NCBI RefSeq assembly: GCF_012939995.1
Contig: NZ_SPMZ01000016.1
Location: 185,178 to 242,642, forward strand
DNA length: 57,465 nucleotides
Reading direction: 5' to 3'
Source of the DNA: Candidatus Competibacter phosphatis
GTDB lineage: Bacteria > Pseudomonadota > Gammaproteobacteria > Competibacterales > Competibacteraceae
This document shows, piece after piece, positions 46,072 to 54,885 of this stretch; within the stretch, counting starts at the first letter, position 1, and the number at the start of each line of letters is the position of its first letter. The position numbers and the translations under genes were made by a program. The notes beneath the pieces were generated by a model. That model ran no database searches and was not told the DNA's origin. It was given only the letters and a program-made list of their open reading frames with translations.

Positions 46072-46142
46072 TATCGATCTGGACCTCCGAAAAACCTGCA
46101 AGTGCAACGGCTTAGTATATCTCGCCTGATTTGGATCAAAGG

Positions 46143-47366
46143 ATGTCTGATCGATCAATTTCACAAGCATCGTCAACCACCCGATATCGTTTCGGTTTCG
46201 GCCTTATGGGTCCAATTCTTGCCGAATGTTGTCATGCGCTGTATGCCTATCTGGACGCAGCTGCTGATGGCGGCCAGTCGCGTGTCTTGTACTGCGCGCG
46301 AGGCGGCTTGATATTAAAGCGTGCGCTGGAACGCTATCTGGAGCGTATCGAACGGGCGCCACCGATCCTCGGTGAGGACTTCATGGTGTCACGGCTCGCA
46401 GCCGCTCGATTGGCTTTGGAAGTCTGCCCGGTGCGGGCGGCACCGCTGCTCGCGCTGGAATTTGAAGGTCGGAGTTGTGCAGCAGCGGCTTCGGTACTCT
46501 CCGGTCGTGCTGTGTTGAGTCGTGGCGACTGGGCACAGCCGTATAGATTCGAGAGACTATTCGAATTGATGTCTGCTGATGCGGTGGGACGTCAGGTGCA
46601 CGAAGCGATGATCGAGCAGGCTATGTTGCTACGGGCACATATTGCCTTGATCAGCGTCGGTGCCCGATCACTGCATGTTGTCGACACCGGTGTGTTCGGG
46701 TCGATCGGATATTATCTTGCGCTTGGACTGCCGGACAAAGTATTGCACCCAGTCTTGCTGTTTCGTGCAAACTACAAAAGGAGCGCCAAATTGGTGCTAC
46801 CACCCGCTATTGGATTGGTGTGTGATCAGGACCACTATTGTCCCTGGAAACCAAGAAGCGTGTCGCGTCTCTACTGGCCGCTCATCGAAGCCTTCTTCGA
46901 GCCCGAACTGCCTAGTGTGCGCACCTACAAACGCGCCGCCGATGGGGAGGTGTTATCGAATCTGCAGCAGCCGAACTGGCGAGAGCGCTTGTCTCCAGAC
47001 AGCGACCCGGTTAGAGCTGGAGCGTTCGACTATCTTGCGACCCTTGATCCTGCCTCTGTCCCAGCGATCGTACAGCAATCGACCAATGCATGGCGCGCTC
47101 TTCGCAAGCGCATTGTCTATCCGACACAGGAAGACATAGCCTTGCTCGGCGTCAGCCGGCGCTGTGTCGATTTCGGGTTCGACGATCTCGTGAGTTTCAG
47201 TGAACCTGTTTCACTCACAGCCTCGTTGTCTCGGATTGCCAGGGTGCGTAACTCGATATGGCCCGAAGGGAAGATTCGAAAGCTGTACCCCAGGATGGCC
47301 GGGGTTTGGTTGCGTCTGCTCGAGGCCAATCGCACTATTACTGGTATCCTTCGCGCCATGCTATAG
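46143..47366 (+). CDS. COG5610-like protein of unknown function
   Basis: About 407 residues from ATG 46143. The N-terminal segment FGFGLMGPILAECCHALYAYL..GQSRVLYCARGGLILKRALE mirrors the G-x-lGPll-x-F...YFlARDGyll-k block of COG5610 proteins (predicted HAD-associated proteins in surface polysaccharide and glycosylation loci). Here ARDG has become ARGG. Later parts (RSLHVVDTGVFGSIGYYLALGL, HPVLLFRANYKRS) resemble the same proteins' lDvGwrGS-like segment. Divergent from the phosphatase gene across about 70 bases and likely part of the same locus. No enzymatic role can be assigned. Confidence 0.55.
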   Translation: MSDRSISQASSTTRYRFGFGLMGPILAECCHALYAYLDAAADGGQSRVLYCARGGLILKRALERYLERIERAPPILGEDFMVSRLAAARLALEVCPVRAAPLLALEFEGRSCAAAASVLSGRAVLSRGDWAQPYRFERLFELMSADAVGRQVHEAMIEQAMLLRAHIALISVGARSLHVVDTGVFGSIGYYLALGLPDKVLHPVLLFRANYKRSAKLVLPPAIGLVCDQDHYCPWKPRSVSRLYWPLIEAFFEPELPSVRTYKRAADGEVLSNLQQPNWRERLSPDSDPVRAGAFDYLATLDPASVPAIVQQSTNAWRALRKRIVYPTQEDIALLGVSRRCVDFGFDDLVSFSEPVSLTASLSRIARVRNSIWPEGKIRKLYPRMAGVWLRLLEANRTITGILRAML

Positions 47367-47435
47367 ATTGCGGGGTTATCGAGAACTGGTATTACGACTG
47401 TACCGTATGCATTTTTGGAGCTATAGTCAAATTTG

Positions 47436-48818
47436 GTGTATGGCGGGTCTGGATCAGGCGGCGAGTTTCTGCTGATCGTTCTCGGCTTCGCCGGGGGGAT
47501 CGACGACGGCGAAGCCATCCTGGAAACGAACCCCTCGCACCACCTCGGGCAGAAGTCTGAAGCCACCCAGCTTGCGCCAACTCTGTTCCGCCGTCAGCGC
47601 TAATTGGAACACCAAGCCCAGCAAGGTATTCCGGGACACGCAGTTCTTGGTCCGAATCGTACGGTGGCGGATTGTGGCAAAGGAGGATTCGATCGGGTTG
47701 GTGGTGCGAATATGCATCCAGTGCTCGGCCGGAAAGTCGTAAAAGGCCAGCAGGGCCGCGCGATCCTTCAGCAATTTTTCCACGGCCTTGGGGTGCTTGG
47801 CGCCGAAATCCCGCGCAAACCGGTCAAACGCCTTTTCTGCTTGGACTTGAGTCTCCGCCATCCAGATCTCATGAAGACCCGCCTTGGCCTTGGCCTGAAT
47901 GGATTTGGGCATTTCGTTGAGGACGTTGGCCGTCTTATGGACCCAACACCGTTGGCTGCGGGTTTGCGGCCACGCCTCGTCCAGCGCGGCCCAGAACCCC
48001 AGGGCGCCATCGCCGATGCCCAGTGCCGGCGGCGTTTTTAATCCACGCGCTTGCAGGTCTTGGATGAGACTGAGCCACGATGCCTTGGACTCCCGATAGC
48101 CATCCGACAGCGCCAGCAGTCGCTTCTCGCCCTGTTCGTTGACCCCGATGAGGACCAACAAGCACAGGCGGTCGTCCTCGCCGCGCAGCGCCGAATAGAT
48201 ACCATCGGCCCACACGTAAACGTAGGATTCCCCGCTCAGGTCGCGACGGTTCCAGGCGGCATGGGCCTCCGACCATTCTGCCTTGAGCCGGCTCACCACC
48301 GCCGGCGACAAGCCTTGGGCCTCGTCACCGAGCAGGACCGACAGCGCCTCCTGCATGTCCCCGGTCGAAATCCCGCGCAAGTACAGCCACGGCAGCGCCG
48401 CTTCCACCCGTTGGGCTTTCCGGACATACGGCGGTACCAGCGCCGAGTTGAACTTGACGCCGCTCCCGGAGCGGTCGCGGACTTTGGGAATCCGCACCGG
48501 CACCGGTCCCAGCCCGGTGAGGATCTCCCGCTCGGGCAGGTAGCCGTTGCGGACCACCGCCTGGCGTCCCGCCAGATCGATCACGTTTTCATACTGATCC
48601 AGCAACCCCTGCAATTCGGCTTCCACGGCTTTTTCAATCAGCCCTCGGGCACCCTGCCGCAACAACTCCGTGAGCGAATCCTGGATCGACCCTGGCGTTC
48701 CTAACCACCTCTCGCTATTTTCATTCATGGCGTACCTCTTCGTGCATGCTGAAACCTGATCTCGTCCATCTCGTTTCAGCAGGGTACACCGCCTTCCTTC
48801 AAACCCCTCCGTACACCA
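47436..48818 (-). mobile_element. IS256-family insertion sequence
   Basis: Ends TGGTGTATGGCGGGTCTGG (left) and, on the complementary strand, TGGTGTACGGAGGGGTTTG (right) form imperfect inverted repeats 1.38 kb apart around one transposase. No flanking target duplication is obvious. It bounds the RiPP-like locus on its right side. Confidence 0.8.
47454..48728 (-). CDS. IS256-family transposase
   Basis: Mutator-type DDE transposase of about 424 residues, starting MNENSERWLGTPGSIQDSLTELLRQGARGLIEKAVEAEL. VYVWADGIYSALRG and LGIGDGALGFWAALDEAWP hold the first two catalytic Asp residues. RCWVHKTANVLNEMPKS and TTNPIESSFATIRHRTIRTKNCVS hold the C(2)H and Glu regions of the IS256 family. It appears intact. 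The longer open frame to 48920 runs out of the IS and is not used. Confidence 0.95.
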   Translation of the reverse strand: MNENSERWLGTPGSIQDSLTELLRQGARGLIEKAVEAELQGLLDQYENVIDLAGRQAVVRNGYLPEREILTGLGPVPVRIPKVRDRSGSGVKFNSALVPPYVRKAQRVEAALPWLYLRGISTGDMQEALSVLLGDEAQGLSPAVVSRLKAEWSEAHAAWNRRDLSGESYVYVWADGIYSALRGEDDRLCLLVLIGVNEQGEKRLLALSDGYRESKASWLSLIQDLQARGLKTPPALGIGDGALGFWAALDEAWPQTRSQRCWVHKTANVLNEMPKSIQAKAKAGLHEIWMAETQVQAEKAFDRFARDFGAKHPKAVEKLLKDRAALLAFYDFPAEHWMHIRTTNPIESSFATIRHRTIRTKNCVSRNTLLGLVFQLALTAEQSWRKLGGFRLLPEVVRGVRFQDGFAVVDPPGEAENDQQKLAA

Positions 48819-48916
48819 GATTCGGTTATAACTCGCATTTTTGCAAAACCACATGCAAAAGTACGGATCATCTACTTTAATGAATCTTATACAAATATGT
48901 TTGGACAAATGGATTA

Positions 48917-49855
48917 TCAAGGATTCTCATCTAACCTGACTTCATCGATTTTAATTTTCTTTCCAAGTTCTGGTCTCCATGCGCTTTTATCAAACTCAAG
49001 GAACTTCCGGTAATGGGTCATATAGGCAGCGATTGAAGCCTCCGAGTCTTTTTCTGCTGTTGGAGCTTCAAACCAGTGATCTGGCGGTTCAATTCCGCCG
49101 GGTAGTTTCGTTTCTCCGAATCCAGACTTGACTCCGTGAGCTAACTTAAGTGCTTCCATTGTGACATTAGTGTTTCTCAAATCCGCTCCTCGCAGTGAGG
49201 CCCGATGCAATCTGCATTTGTGGAAGTCTGCGAACTGGAAGTTGGTCCACTCTAGCCAAGCTTGACGAAGATCGGTATATCGAAGTGTAGTGTACCTTAG
49301 ATCACAGCTTTGGAAGTCTGCAAATGGGAATTTTAACGAGTTCAGGTTGCTATTCGGCAGCGTCGCTCGCATTAGGTAAAGAGGGAGCAAATTATTCATC
49401 TCAAACACGCATCGTTCGTAAGACCTCTTACCCAATATATTCAAAGCAACTTCGATATCGATATCCAAGCGGGGTGGTTTGGCATCTTCATCTGTAATTG
49501 CTTGGCGCAGCGAATTTAGTCGCACATAAGAGCATATAGTCTCTATAACCCGAATATGATCAGGTAGGCTGTCCTCGGAAATGCGTTGCAAGGTATAGAG
49601 TCCGCCAAGCCGGACCTCAATGTTCGGCCGTTCCTCTTCCCAACTGCTCTTTACACCAGTCTCGCTAGCTGATTGATTATGTGGAACACGCCGCACAGTA
49701 CCTAGTTGATCTACCGCTTTGGAAAAGCGATCTGTAATCATGCGTTCTTGCGCGGTTTGGGCCTGATCGAACGCGATCTTTGATCGCCAAATCAACAGTG
49801 GTGCACCTAAAAAAGGCCGCCAATACCAAACCAACATTGCGAATTGATTCACCAT
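48917..49855 (-). CDS. Pentapeptide-repeat protein with N-terminal membrane segment
   Basis: A 312-residue protein. A hydrophobic start (FAMLVWYWRPFLGAPLLIWRSK) leads to AQTAQERMITDRFSKAVDQLG, a conserved signature in membrane-anchored pentapeptide proteins. EVRLGGLYTLQRISEDSLPDHIRVIETICSYVR follows, then a short pentapeptide array (FADFQSCDLRYTTLRYTDLRQAWLEWTNFQFADFHKCRLHRASLRGADL). Function of this group is unknown. Further hydrophobic frames upstream (49860-49930) hint that another TM segment may be lost through a frameshift. Confidence 0.8.
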   Translation of the reverse strand: MVNQFAMLVWYWRPFLGAPLLIWRSKIAFDQAQTAQERMITDRFSKAVDQLGTVRRVPHNQSASETGVKSSWEEERPNIEVRLGGLYTLQRISEDSLPDHIRVIETICSYVRLNSLRQAITDEDAKPPRLDIDIEVALNILGKRSYERCVFEMNNLLPLYLMRATLPNSNLNSLKFPFADFQSCDLRYTTLRYTDLRQAWLEWTNFQFADFHKCRLHRASLRGADLRNTNVTMEALKLAHGVKSGFGETKLPGGIEPPDHWFEAPTAEKDSEASIAAYMTHYRKFLEFDKSAWRPELGKKIKIDEVRLDENP

Positions 49856-50171
49856 TGCTATTGGGGTTACAAGCTAGAAGCGCGTAGAAAAAACTTGAGT
49901 ACCAACAGCAGACTCGCGAAAACAATATATTATGGTTGCGAGCGCCGCCAGCAACCACAAAAATTGAACTCGTCACCTTCTGAAAACGCTGGAATTCGCG
50001 TAACACTTTATCCGGAATTGAACTCATGCGCCCACCAATTATTTATGTCGGCTAGAACCGCAGTGTACCACGATACTGCGAATAAATGTGATGAAGATGA
50101 CTATCACTGCGCAAGGCTTAGACACGCGTGATATTGACGTCTTCGTCTATAACCTCCACCTCGAAGTAAAT
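49856..50171. other. Intergenic, AT-rich, no supported gene
   Basis: Apart from a possible lost N-terminal extension of the pentapeptide gene on the minus strand (hydrophobic codons near 49870-49930 in shifting frames), nothing recognisable is present. Confidence 0.4.
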
Positions 50172-50666
50172 TCATTGCGGGTTGGCACTTTTAGCGACTT
50201 CCGCCCGCGATACACGGCCGATATCTGATTCGTTGAAGTCTCTTAGTTTAACGGCCAGTTCAAGTTGCAATCCGTTAGGGTCCTGTAAGAAGACTGCCTT
50301 GGCATTTCCGAGGTCGGTGATCTTCGAAACCGTGATGCCATAGCCGGCAATGGCTTTGGTTTTGACCATCAACTCGTCTAGTGACTCGATTCTTAGTGCA
50401 AAGTGATACATTCCAGGCGGAACACCGAGCGCTCGGTTAATGCTCGTATCATAGTTCTCGCTGATACCGTCGACGCCCTTAGCTTCCATGAATACGATGT
50501 ATTGGCTCTCGCCGACATCAATACTGACCTGTCGGATAACGCCACCTTTTCCAATTTCTATACGCTCATCAGCCACACGCCGACAGCCGAGGACGTTGCA
50601 GTAGAAATAGATCGTGGCTTCCATATCGTGTGTAGAGACTCCGACGTGTGAAAATCCTGCGTTCAT
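50172..50666 (-). CDS. VOC-superfamily (glyoxalase/dioxygenase-like) protein
   Basis: A 164-residue protein with the paired beta-alpha-beta-beta-beta modules of the vicinal oxygen chelate fold: MNAGFSHVGVSTHDMEATIYFYCNVLGCRRV (first metal His in SHVGV), MYHFALRIESLDEL (second His) and KAVFLQDPNGLQLELAVK (metal Glu). ATG 50666 is the natural start, where homology begins; the frame extends to 50714 without similarity. The reaction cannot be assigned from sequence alone. Confidence 0.85.
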   Translation of the reverse strand: MNAGFSHVGVSTHDMEATIYFYCNVLGCRRVADERIEIGKGGVIRQVSIDVGESQYIVFMEAKGVDGISENYDTSINRALGVPPGMYHFALRIESLDELMVKTKAIAGYGITVSKITDLGNAKAVFLQDPNGLQLELAVKLRDFNESDIGRVSRAEVAKSANPQ

Positions 50667-50738
50667 GGCAATTCCCGTATTCGTTTCATCAGATTTGTCG
50701 CCATGCACTATCATATCGACGTGGCGATGCCAAGTTGC

Positions 50739-52133
50739 GGTTCAATGAGATTTCCCGTGGTTGCCACAAGATATAGGGGTGTGGAGTTCATGCCCAAAGG
50801 CGTGGACCCTCGATATCCAACCACAGCCGACGAAATAGTTCGGTCGGGTCATCCAAGCCAAAGCAGCAGTGTTTGAGCAGCTTCAGCGTGTTGTTGAGTC
50901 CTTCGACGAAACCGCTGTTATGCCCGCCCTCGAAATCATTGAGAATCCCATCCTGCCAGTGATCCAAGGTATCGAAGAATTTGTCAAAACAGTGCAAATT
51001 AGACGCTTTGACCTGTGTGACCCAGAGTTGCAATCGGCTCTGAGCCGTGGCTTGATCCGGGGTCTGGTCAAAGATCGCGGTCAGCAGGGTGCGCAGTACG
51101 TCAGCGCTGGCCAGGGTCGGGGTCTGTTCGAACCGCTCGATAACTTTTCCTGGTTGATCGGGATTCAGCGACCGCCATTCCCGGCGCAACAAGGGCCGCA
51201 ACGCGGCGGTGGGTATCGCCCGCTCGGGGGGGCGATCGGCATTGAGTCGGTGACATTCGGCCTGACGCAAGGTGTCCACCGCCTCCCGGTAATGAACGGC
51301 GATGTGAAAACGATCCACCACCACTTGGGCCTCGGGCAGCGCTGCGGCCACCGCACCGGCATAGCCCTCCCACATGTCCATACAGACCCGCCGCACCGTG
51401 GCTTTCAGGACGTCCGGTATCGTCTCCAGAAAGGCCTGGACCGTGGCCCGCAACCGGTCGGGCAACACCGCCAGCACAGGGTTGTGCCCCTCGGCGTCCC
51501 GCATCCAGACCACCGCCACGTCATGGCCATGGCCCTTGAGCAACGCCACCTCGTCGATGCCCAAGGTCTCCAACGTGGAAAATGCCGTCCAGTCCACCGC
51601 TGGCGCCAGACGCGCGTCCAGGATGCCTTCCACCGCCTTCACTCCCAGGCCGAATTGCCGGCTGACGTCGGCCACCGTGCCGTGGATCAGCCGCTTCAAC
51701 ACGTCCTGCTCGAAGGCCGTGGCGTGCGGGCGGTTAGGGTCGTACCAGGCACAGCGCTGGGTGGTGGTCGGCCCGCCCTCACAGTGGGGACAGCGGTAGC
51801 GCTTCGGCCGGATTTCGATGACCACCTGACGCCCACACACCGGCAGGTGCCGCAACCGGATCGGTCGGTCGAATCCGTGAAACCGGTCGATGTCCCGGCC
51901 ACAACGGTGGCACTGGGCCGTCCGCACGGTGCTTTCCACCTCGATCAACACCGTGCCTTCCTCCAACATCCGGTTGGCCAACACGCGCACGTCAGGCAGA
52001 TCCAAGGGTACGGCAAGAGTGATCGGCATCGTCAGCCGTCCATCGGCGGGAATACCCGACCAGCGTTCCATAACTCGGCTCCCGGTGCCATACCCCTACA
52101 TCTTGTGGTCTCCACGGGAGATCTCATAGAACC
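50739..52133 (-). mobile_element. ISL3-family insertion sequence
   Basis: Long imperfect inverted repeats: left GGTTCAATGAGATTTCCCG and right (complement) GGTTCTATGAGATCTCCCG, both continuing through CCACAAGAT.TAGGGGT.TGG. The element is about 1.4 kb with one transposase. No 8-bp target duplication is apparent. Confidence 0.85.
50788..52029 (-). CDS. ISL3-family transposase
   Basis: A 413-residue protein with an N-terminal zinc-finger (CHRCGRDIDRFHG, RYRCPHCEGGPTTTQRC), a helix-turn-helix (VADVSRQFGLGVKAVEGIL), and the ISL3 DDE core: TLGIDEVALLKGHGHDVAVV, VCMDMWEGYAGAV and VVDRFHIAVHY, ending GFVEGLNNTLKLLKHCCFGL. Start at MPITLAVPLDLPDVRVL (52029) lies inside the IS and fits relatives. Looks intact. 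Confidence 0.95.
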   Translation of the reverse strand: MPITLAVPLDLPDVRVLANRMLEEGTVLIEVESTVRTAQCHRCGRDIDRFHGFDRPIRLRHLPVCGRQVVIEIRPKRYRCPHCEGGPTTTQRCAWYDPNRPHATAFEQDVLKRLIHGTVADVSRQFGLGVKAVEGILDARLAPAVDWTAFSTLETLGIDEVALLKGHGHDVAVVWMRDAEGHNPVLAVLPDRLRATVQAFLETIPDVLKATVRRVCMDMWEGYAGAVAAALPEAQVVVDRFHIAVHYREAVDTLRQAECHRLNADRPPERAIPTAALRPLLRREWRSLNPDQPGKVIERFEQTPTLASADVLRTLLTAIFDQTPDQATAQSRLQLWVTQVKASNLHCFDKFFDTLDHWQDGILNDFEGGHNSGFVEGLNNTLKLLKHCCFGLDDPTELFRRLWLDIEGPRLWA

Positions 52134-52146
52134 TGTTTTTTCTACC

Positions 52147-52276
52147 ATGACAATTTTCTCCTTCCAGCGTAGGCGAAATCGCAGCGGTTGTGATCTTCAT
52201 CGGTTGGTAGAGCCTCATTTTGAAAATGAGCTCTTAGAAAAGCCATTTCAATCAAATACATCAGTTCATCGAAATT
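52147..52276 (+). pseudogene. Remnant of an ECF sigma factor N terminus (tentative)
   Basis: Reads MTIFSFQRRRNRSGCDLHRLVEPHFEN and then loses character. The LVxPHFE(x)LY segment is how many RpoE-like ECF sigma factors begin region 2. Only about 27 residues look homologous before a break, so this is at most a fragment left between the ISL3 element and umuC. Confidence 0.3.
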
Positions 52277-53424
52277 TCAAACTGGACCACCACCCACCGC
52301 CGGCACTATTTCACCACCGGCACGTCCGACCACCGTGTGGTATAGGCCGGCGACCGCCGTTCCTGGCGCATGACCCACGGTTGTCGAAAGCCTTCCGTTC
52401 CGAAGCGTAGTCATTGCCTGGCCGATCAGGAGACCGGTGTCGGCGGTCGGCGCGGGTAGTTCGAGGGTGCCGGTGTGGTGATATTGCGGGTCGTCCGGCA
52501 CGAACGGGTTGGTGGATAGAAAGATCTGGAGGCTCCGGGCCTCGGAACCTTGCCTGCGTAATTTCACCGCCGCGCGGGTGACGTGCATGGCGACGGCCTG
52601 CTTCAGTTCATCCAGCGCCGTGACCGGTTTCCCGAACGAACGCGAGGCGATGATCTGCTGTTTCGGTGGGGCGATGTCTTCCAGCGCCAGGCACGGGATG
52701 CCGCGCAATTCGTACACCAGCCGTTCCACCACGACGCCGAACCGCGCCCGGATCAGTCGAACCTCGCTCTCGCGCAACCGCAAGGCGGTGTTAATGCCCA
52801 GCGCCCGTAGCTTCGCCGCCCAGCGCGGGCCAATGCCCACAGATCGGCCACGTCCAGTTTGGCGAGCGCCTCGGCTTGCCGGTCGGGGTCCAGCAGCGCG
52901 ACCACGCCGCCGGCGATCTTTTGTTTCTTGGCGATCCGGTTGGCGACTTTCGCCAGGACCTTGGTGGGACCGATGCCGATGGAGACCGGCAGGCCCAACC
53001 AGCGGCGCACGGTTTGGACGATCCCTTGCGCGTAGGCCAGCAGCGCGGGGTCCGCGAACCCGGTCAGGTCCAGAAACGCCTCGTCGATGGAATAGACCTC
53101 GACGCGCGGCGCGAACTGGCCCAGCACGGTCATCATCCGGGCGCTGAGGTCGCCGTATAGGCTGTAGTTCGAGGAGTAAACTTGGATGCGGTGCCGCCGG
53201 ATCAACGCACGAATCTCGTGGACGGGGGTGCCCATCGCGATGCCCAGCGCCTTGACTTCGTTGGAACGGGCCACCACACAACCGTCGTTGTTGGACAGCA
53301 CCACGACCGGTTTTCCCTCCAGACGAGGCGCGAATACCCGTTCGCAGGACACATAGAAATTATTTCCGTCGGCCAAGCCGATGACGCTCGGCGCCGCGAT
53401 CGGCCTAAAGAGGGTGAATGACAT
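52277..53424 (-). pseudogene. umuC: UmuC-like Y-family DNA polymerase, frameshifted and 3' truncated
   Basis: From ATG 53424: [68 protein letters not shown] (catalytic acidic residues) and [21 protein letters not shown]. The frame breaks near 52836-52838. One extra G gives [18 protein letters not shown], the HhH region. The little-finger domain (IASRSFGKPVT..ELKQAVAMHVTRAAVKLRRQ) follows, but after AMTTLR the sequence is not homologous, so about the last 80 residues of a normal UmuC are missing. It overlaps umuD by 20 bases. The upstream indel may be an error; the 3' truncation looks real. Confidence 0.88.
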
Positions 53425-53983
53425 TCGTGACCACCCCCCAAATCTGAAGGTCCATGTCACCCGACAACACAATGGGCGCGTAGCGCTCGTTTTCGGCCAA
53501 TAGCCGTACTTGACCGTCTCGGATGCACAGCCGCTTGACCGTCAGCTCGCCGTTCACCACCGCAATCACCACTTTGCCGTGGGCCGGTTCCAGGGCTCGA
53601 TCCACCACCAGCAGGTCGCCGGGATGGATGCCGGCCCCCAGCATGGACTCGCCACTGACCCGCACGAAGAAGGTCGCCGCTGGATGGCGAATCAAGTGCT
53701 GGTTCAGGTCGAGCCGGCCTTCCACATCGTCGTCCGCCGGGGATGGAAAGCCGGCCGGCACGCGAGCGGCATAAAGCAACAGTTCCAGCGGTGACGGTGC
53801 GAGAACCGGCCGGTGCACGGTGTCGCCTTGTCGTGGCGGGGCCGGGTGGTGTTCAGCCAACCACCGCTTGATGGACGGTATCCATCGTTGCGGAACACGG
53901 ATCGCCCGCGTCGGTTCACCGAATTTGGCGGGGCGGCCAGCACCGGGCCGCTGACCGCCCCGGCGGGGAGGCGCGTCGGGCAT
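53405..53983 (-). CDS. umuD: UmuD/LexA-like self-cleaving SOS protein with extended N terminus
   Basis: A 192-residue S24 peptidase-fold protein. The cleavage site Ala77-Gly78 is in [13 protein letters not shown], the catalytic Ser113 in GESMLGAGI and Lys150 in GELTVKRL. The pre-cleavage region is 77 residues, far longer than the ~24 of E. coli UmuD, and starts [28 protein letters not shown], which looks like a small DNA-binding segment. A 20-bp palindrome lies just upstream. It may therefore also act as its own LexA-like repressor (inference). Co-translated with umuC. Confidence 0.9.
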   Translation of the reverse strand: MPDAPPRRGGQRPGAGRPAKFGEPTRAIRVPQRWIPSIKRWLAEHHPAPPRQGDTVHRPVLAPSPLELLLYAARVPAGFPSPADDDVEGRLDLNQHLIRHPAATFFVRVSGESMLGAGIHPGDLLVVDRALEPAHGKVVIAVVNGELTVKRLCIRDGQVRLLAENERYAPIVLSGDMDLQIWGVVTNVIHPL

Positions 53984-54000
53984 GGGAACACCGCTCTCTA

Positions 54001-54020
54001 TTGATTTTGTACCAAATCAA
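54001..54020. promoter_or_regulatory. Palindrome upstream of umuD (operator candidate)
   Basis: TTGATTTTGTACCAAATCAA, perfect 7-bp arms around TGTACC, 18 bases before the umuD start. It is not the canonical gammaproteobacterial LexA box (CTGT-N8-ACAG). Confidence 0.6.
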
Positions 54021-54064
54021 AATAGCGGGTTAATACTCGACCAGTCAAGGGCTTTTAGGTGCTT

Positions 54065-54733
54065 TCACGACGGGAGTGGCGCCATCAAGTCCGGTCCCTC
54101 GCTGCCGGGACGGTTCACCGCCGTGCCCACCGGCCAGACCCGCAGCCGCTCGGGCGCGCAGGGTATCAACAAGGGTTGTAGGATGGCGGGATCGGTCTGG
54201 GTCGGATCGAGCCACAAGGCTTCGTCCGCGCGCGCCAGAATCACCGGCATCCGATCGTGCAAGGGAGCGATGGTGGCGTTCGCGGTCGTGACCACGATCG
54301 TACAGGATTCCACGACGGTTCCATCCCGCTCCCAGCGTTCCCAGAGTCCGGCGAAGGCAAACGGTTCGTCATCGGTCGGTGCAATGCAATACGGTTGCTT
54401 GCGTTTCCCGACCGTGCGCCATTCATAGAAGCCATCGGCGGGAATCAGGCACCGACGCCGGCGGAAAGCGTGACGGTAGGTCGGTTTGTCCGCCACGGTC
54501 TCGGCGCGGGCGTTGAATGTGCTGTACGCCGTGCGCGGTTCCGGCGACCACGCCGGCACCAGACCCCAGCGCAGCGCCACCCATTCCCGCTGGCCCTCGG
54601 CCGCGACGCGAATCACGCCCACCGGTTGGCTCGGCGCGAGGTTGTAGCGCGGCGTCACCGTCGATATCGCCGGCAACTCGAACCGCTCGGCCAACAGCTC
54701 GCCAGCAGTGATTTGGATCAATCGGCCACACAT
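54065..54733 (-). CDS. SRAP / YedK (HMCES)-family abasic-site protein
   Basis: A 222-residue SOS response-associated peptidase-like protein that crosslinks to abasic sites in single-stranded DNA. The catalytic Cys2 is in MCGRL. PRYNLAPSQ, ALRWGLVPAWSPEPRTAYSTFNARAET, CLIPADGFYEW and HDRMPVIL are the conserved blocks holding Asn, Glu and His active-site residues. It lies upstream of umuDC on the same strand, in keeping with a DNA damage role. Confidence 0.95.
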   Translation of the reverse strand: MCGRLIQITAGELLAERFELPAISTVTPRYNLAPSQPVGVIRVAAEGQREWVALRWGLVPAWSPEPRTAYSTFNARAETVADKPTYRHAFRRRRCLIPADGFYEWRTVGKRKQPYCIAPTDDEPFAFAGLWERWERDGTVVESCTIVVTTANATIAPLHDRMPVILARADEALWLDPTQTDPAILQPLLIPCAPERLRVWPVGTAVNRPGSEGPDLMAPLPS

Positions 54734-54885
54734 CGCGTCGGTCTGCCGGCTATTTTTTTGTTCGATCCCGAAGGACGCGGTAAGCTCGTCATCGGACTGT
54801 CATCTGTCGATGCTCCTCGATGAGTTATCCACCGCTATTGTGGACAATTTTATGGGGTGTCGGTCCGTCTCGCGTGATTATTGAA

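Noticed and set aside
50869..52410. 513-codon plus-strand open frame opposite the ISL3 transposase
   Set aside because: Shadow of the transposase and flanks; only the small sigma-like stretch at 52147 has any family character.
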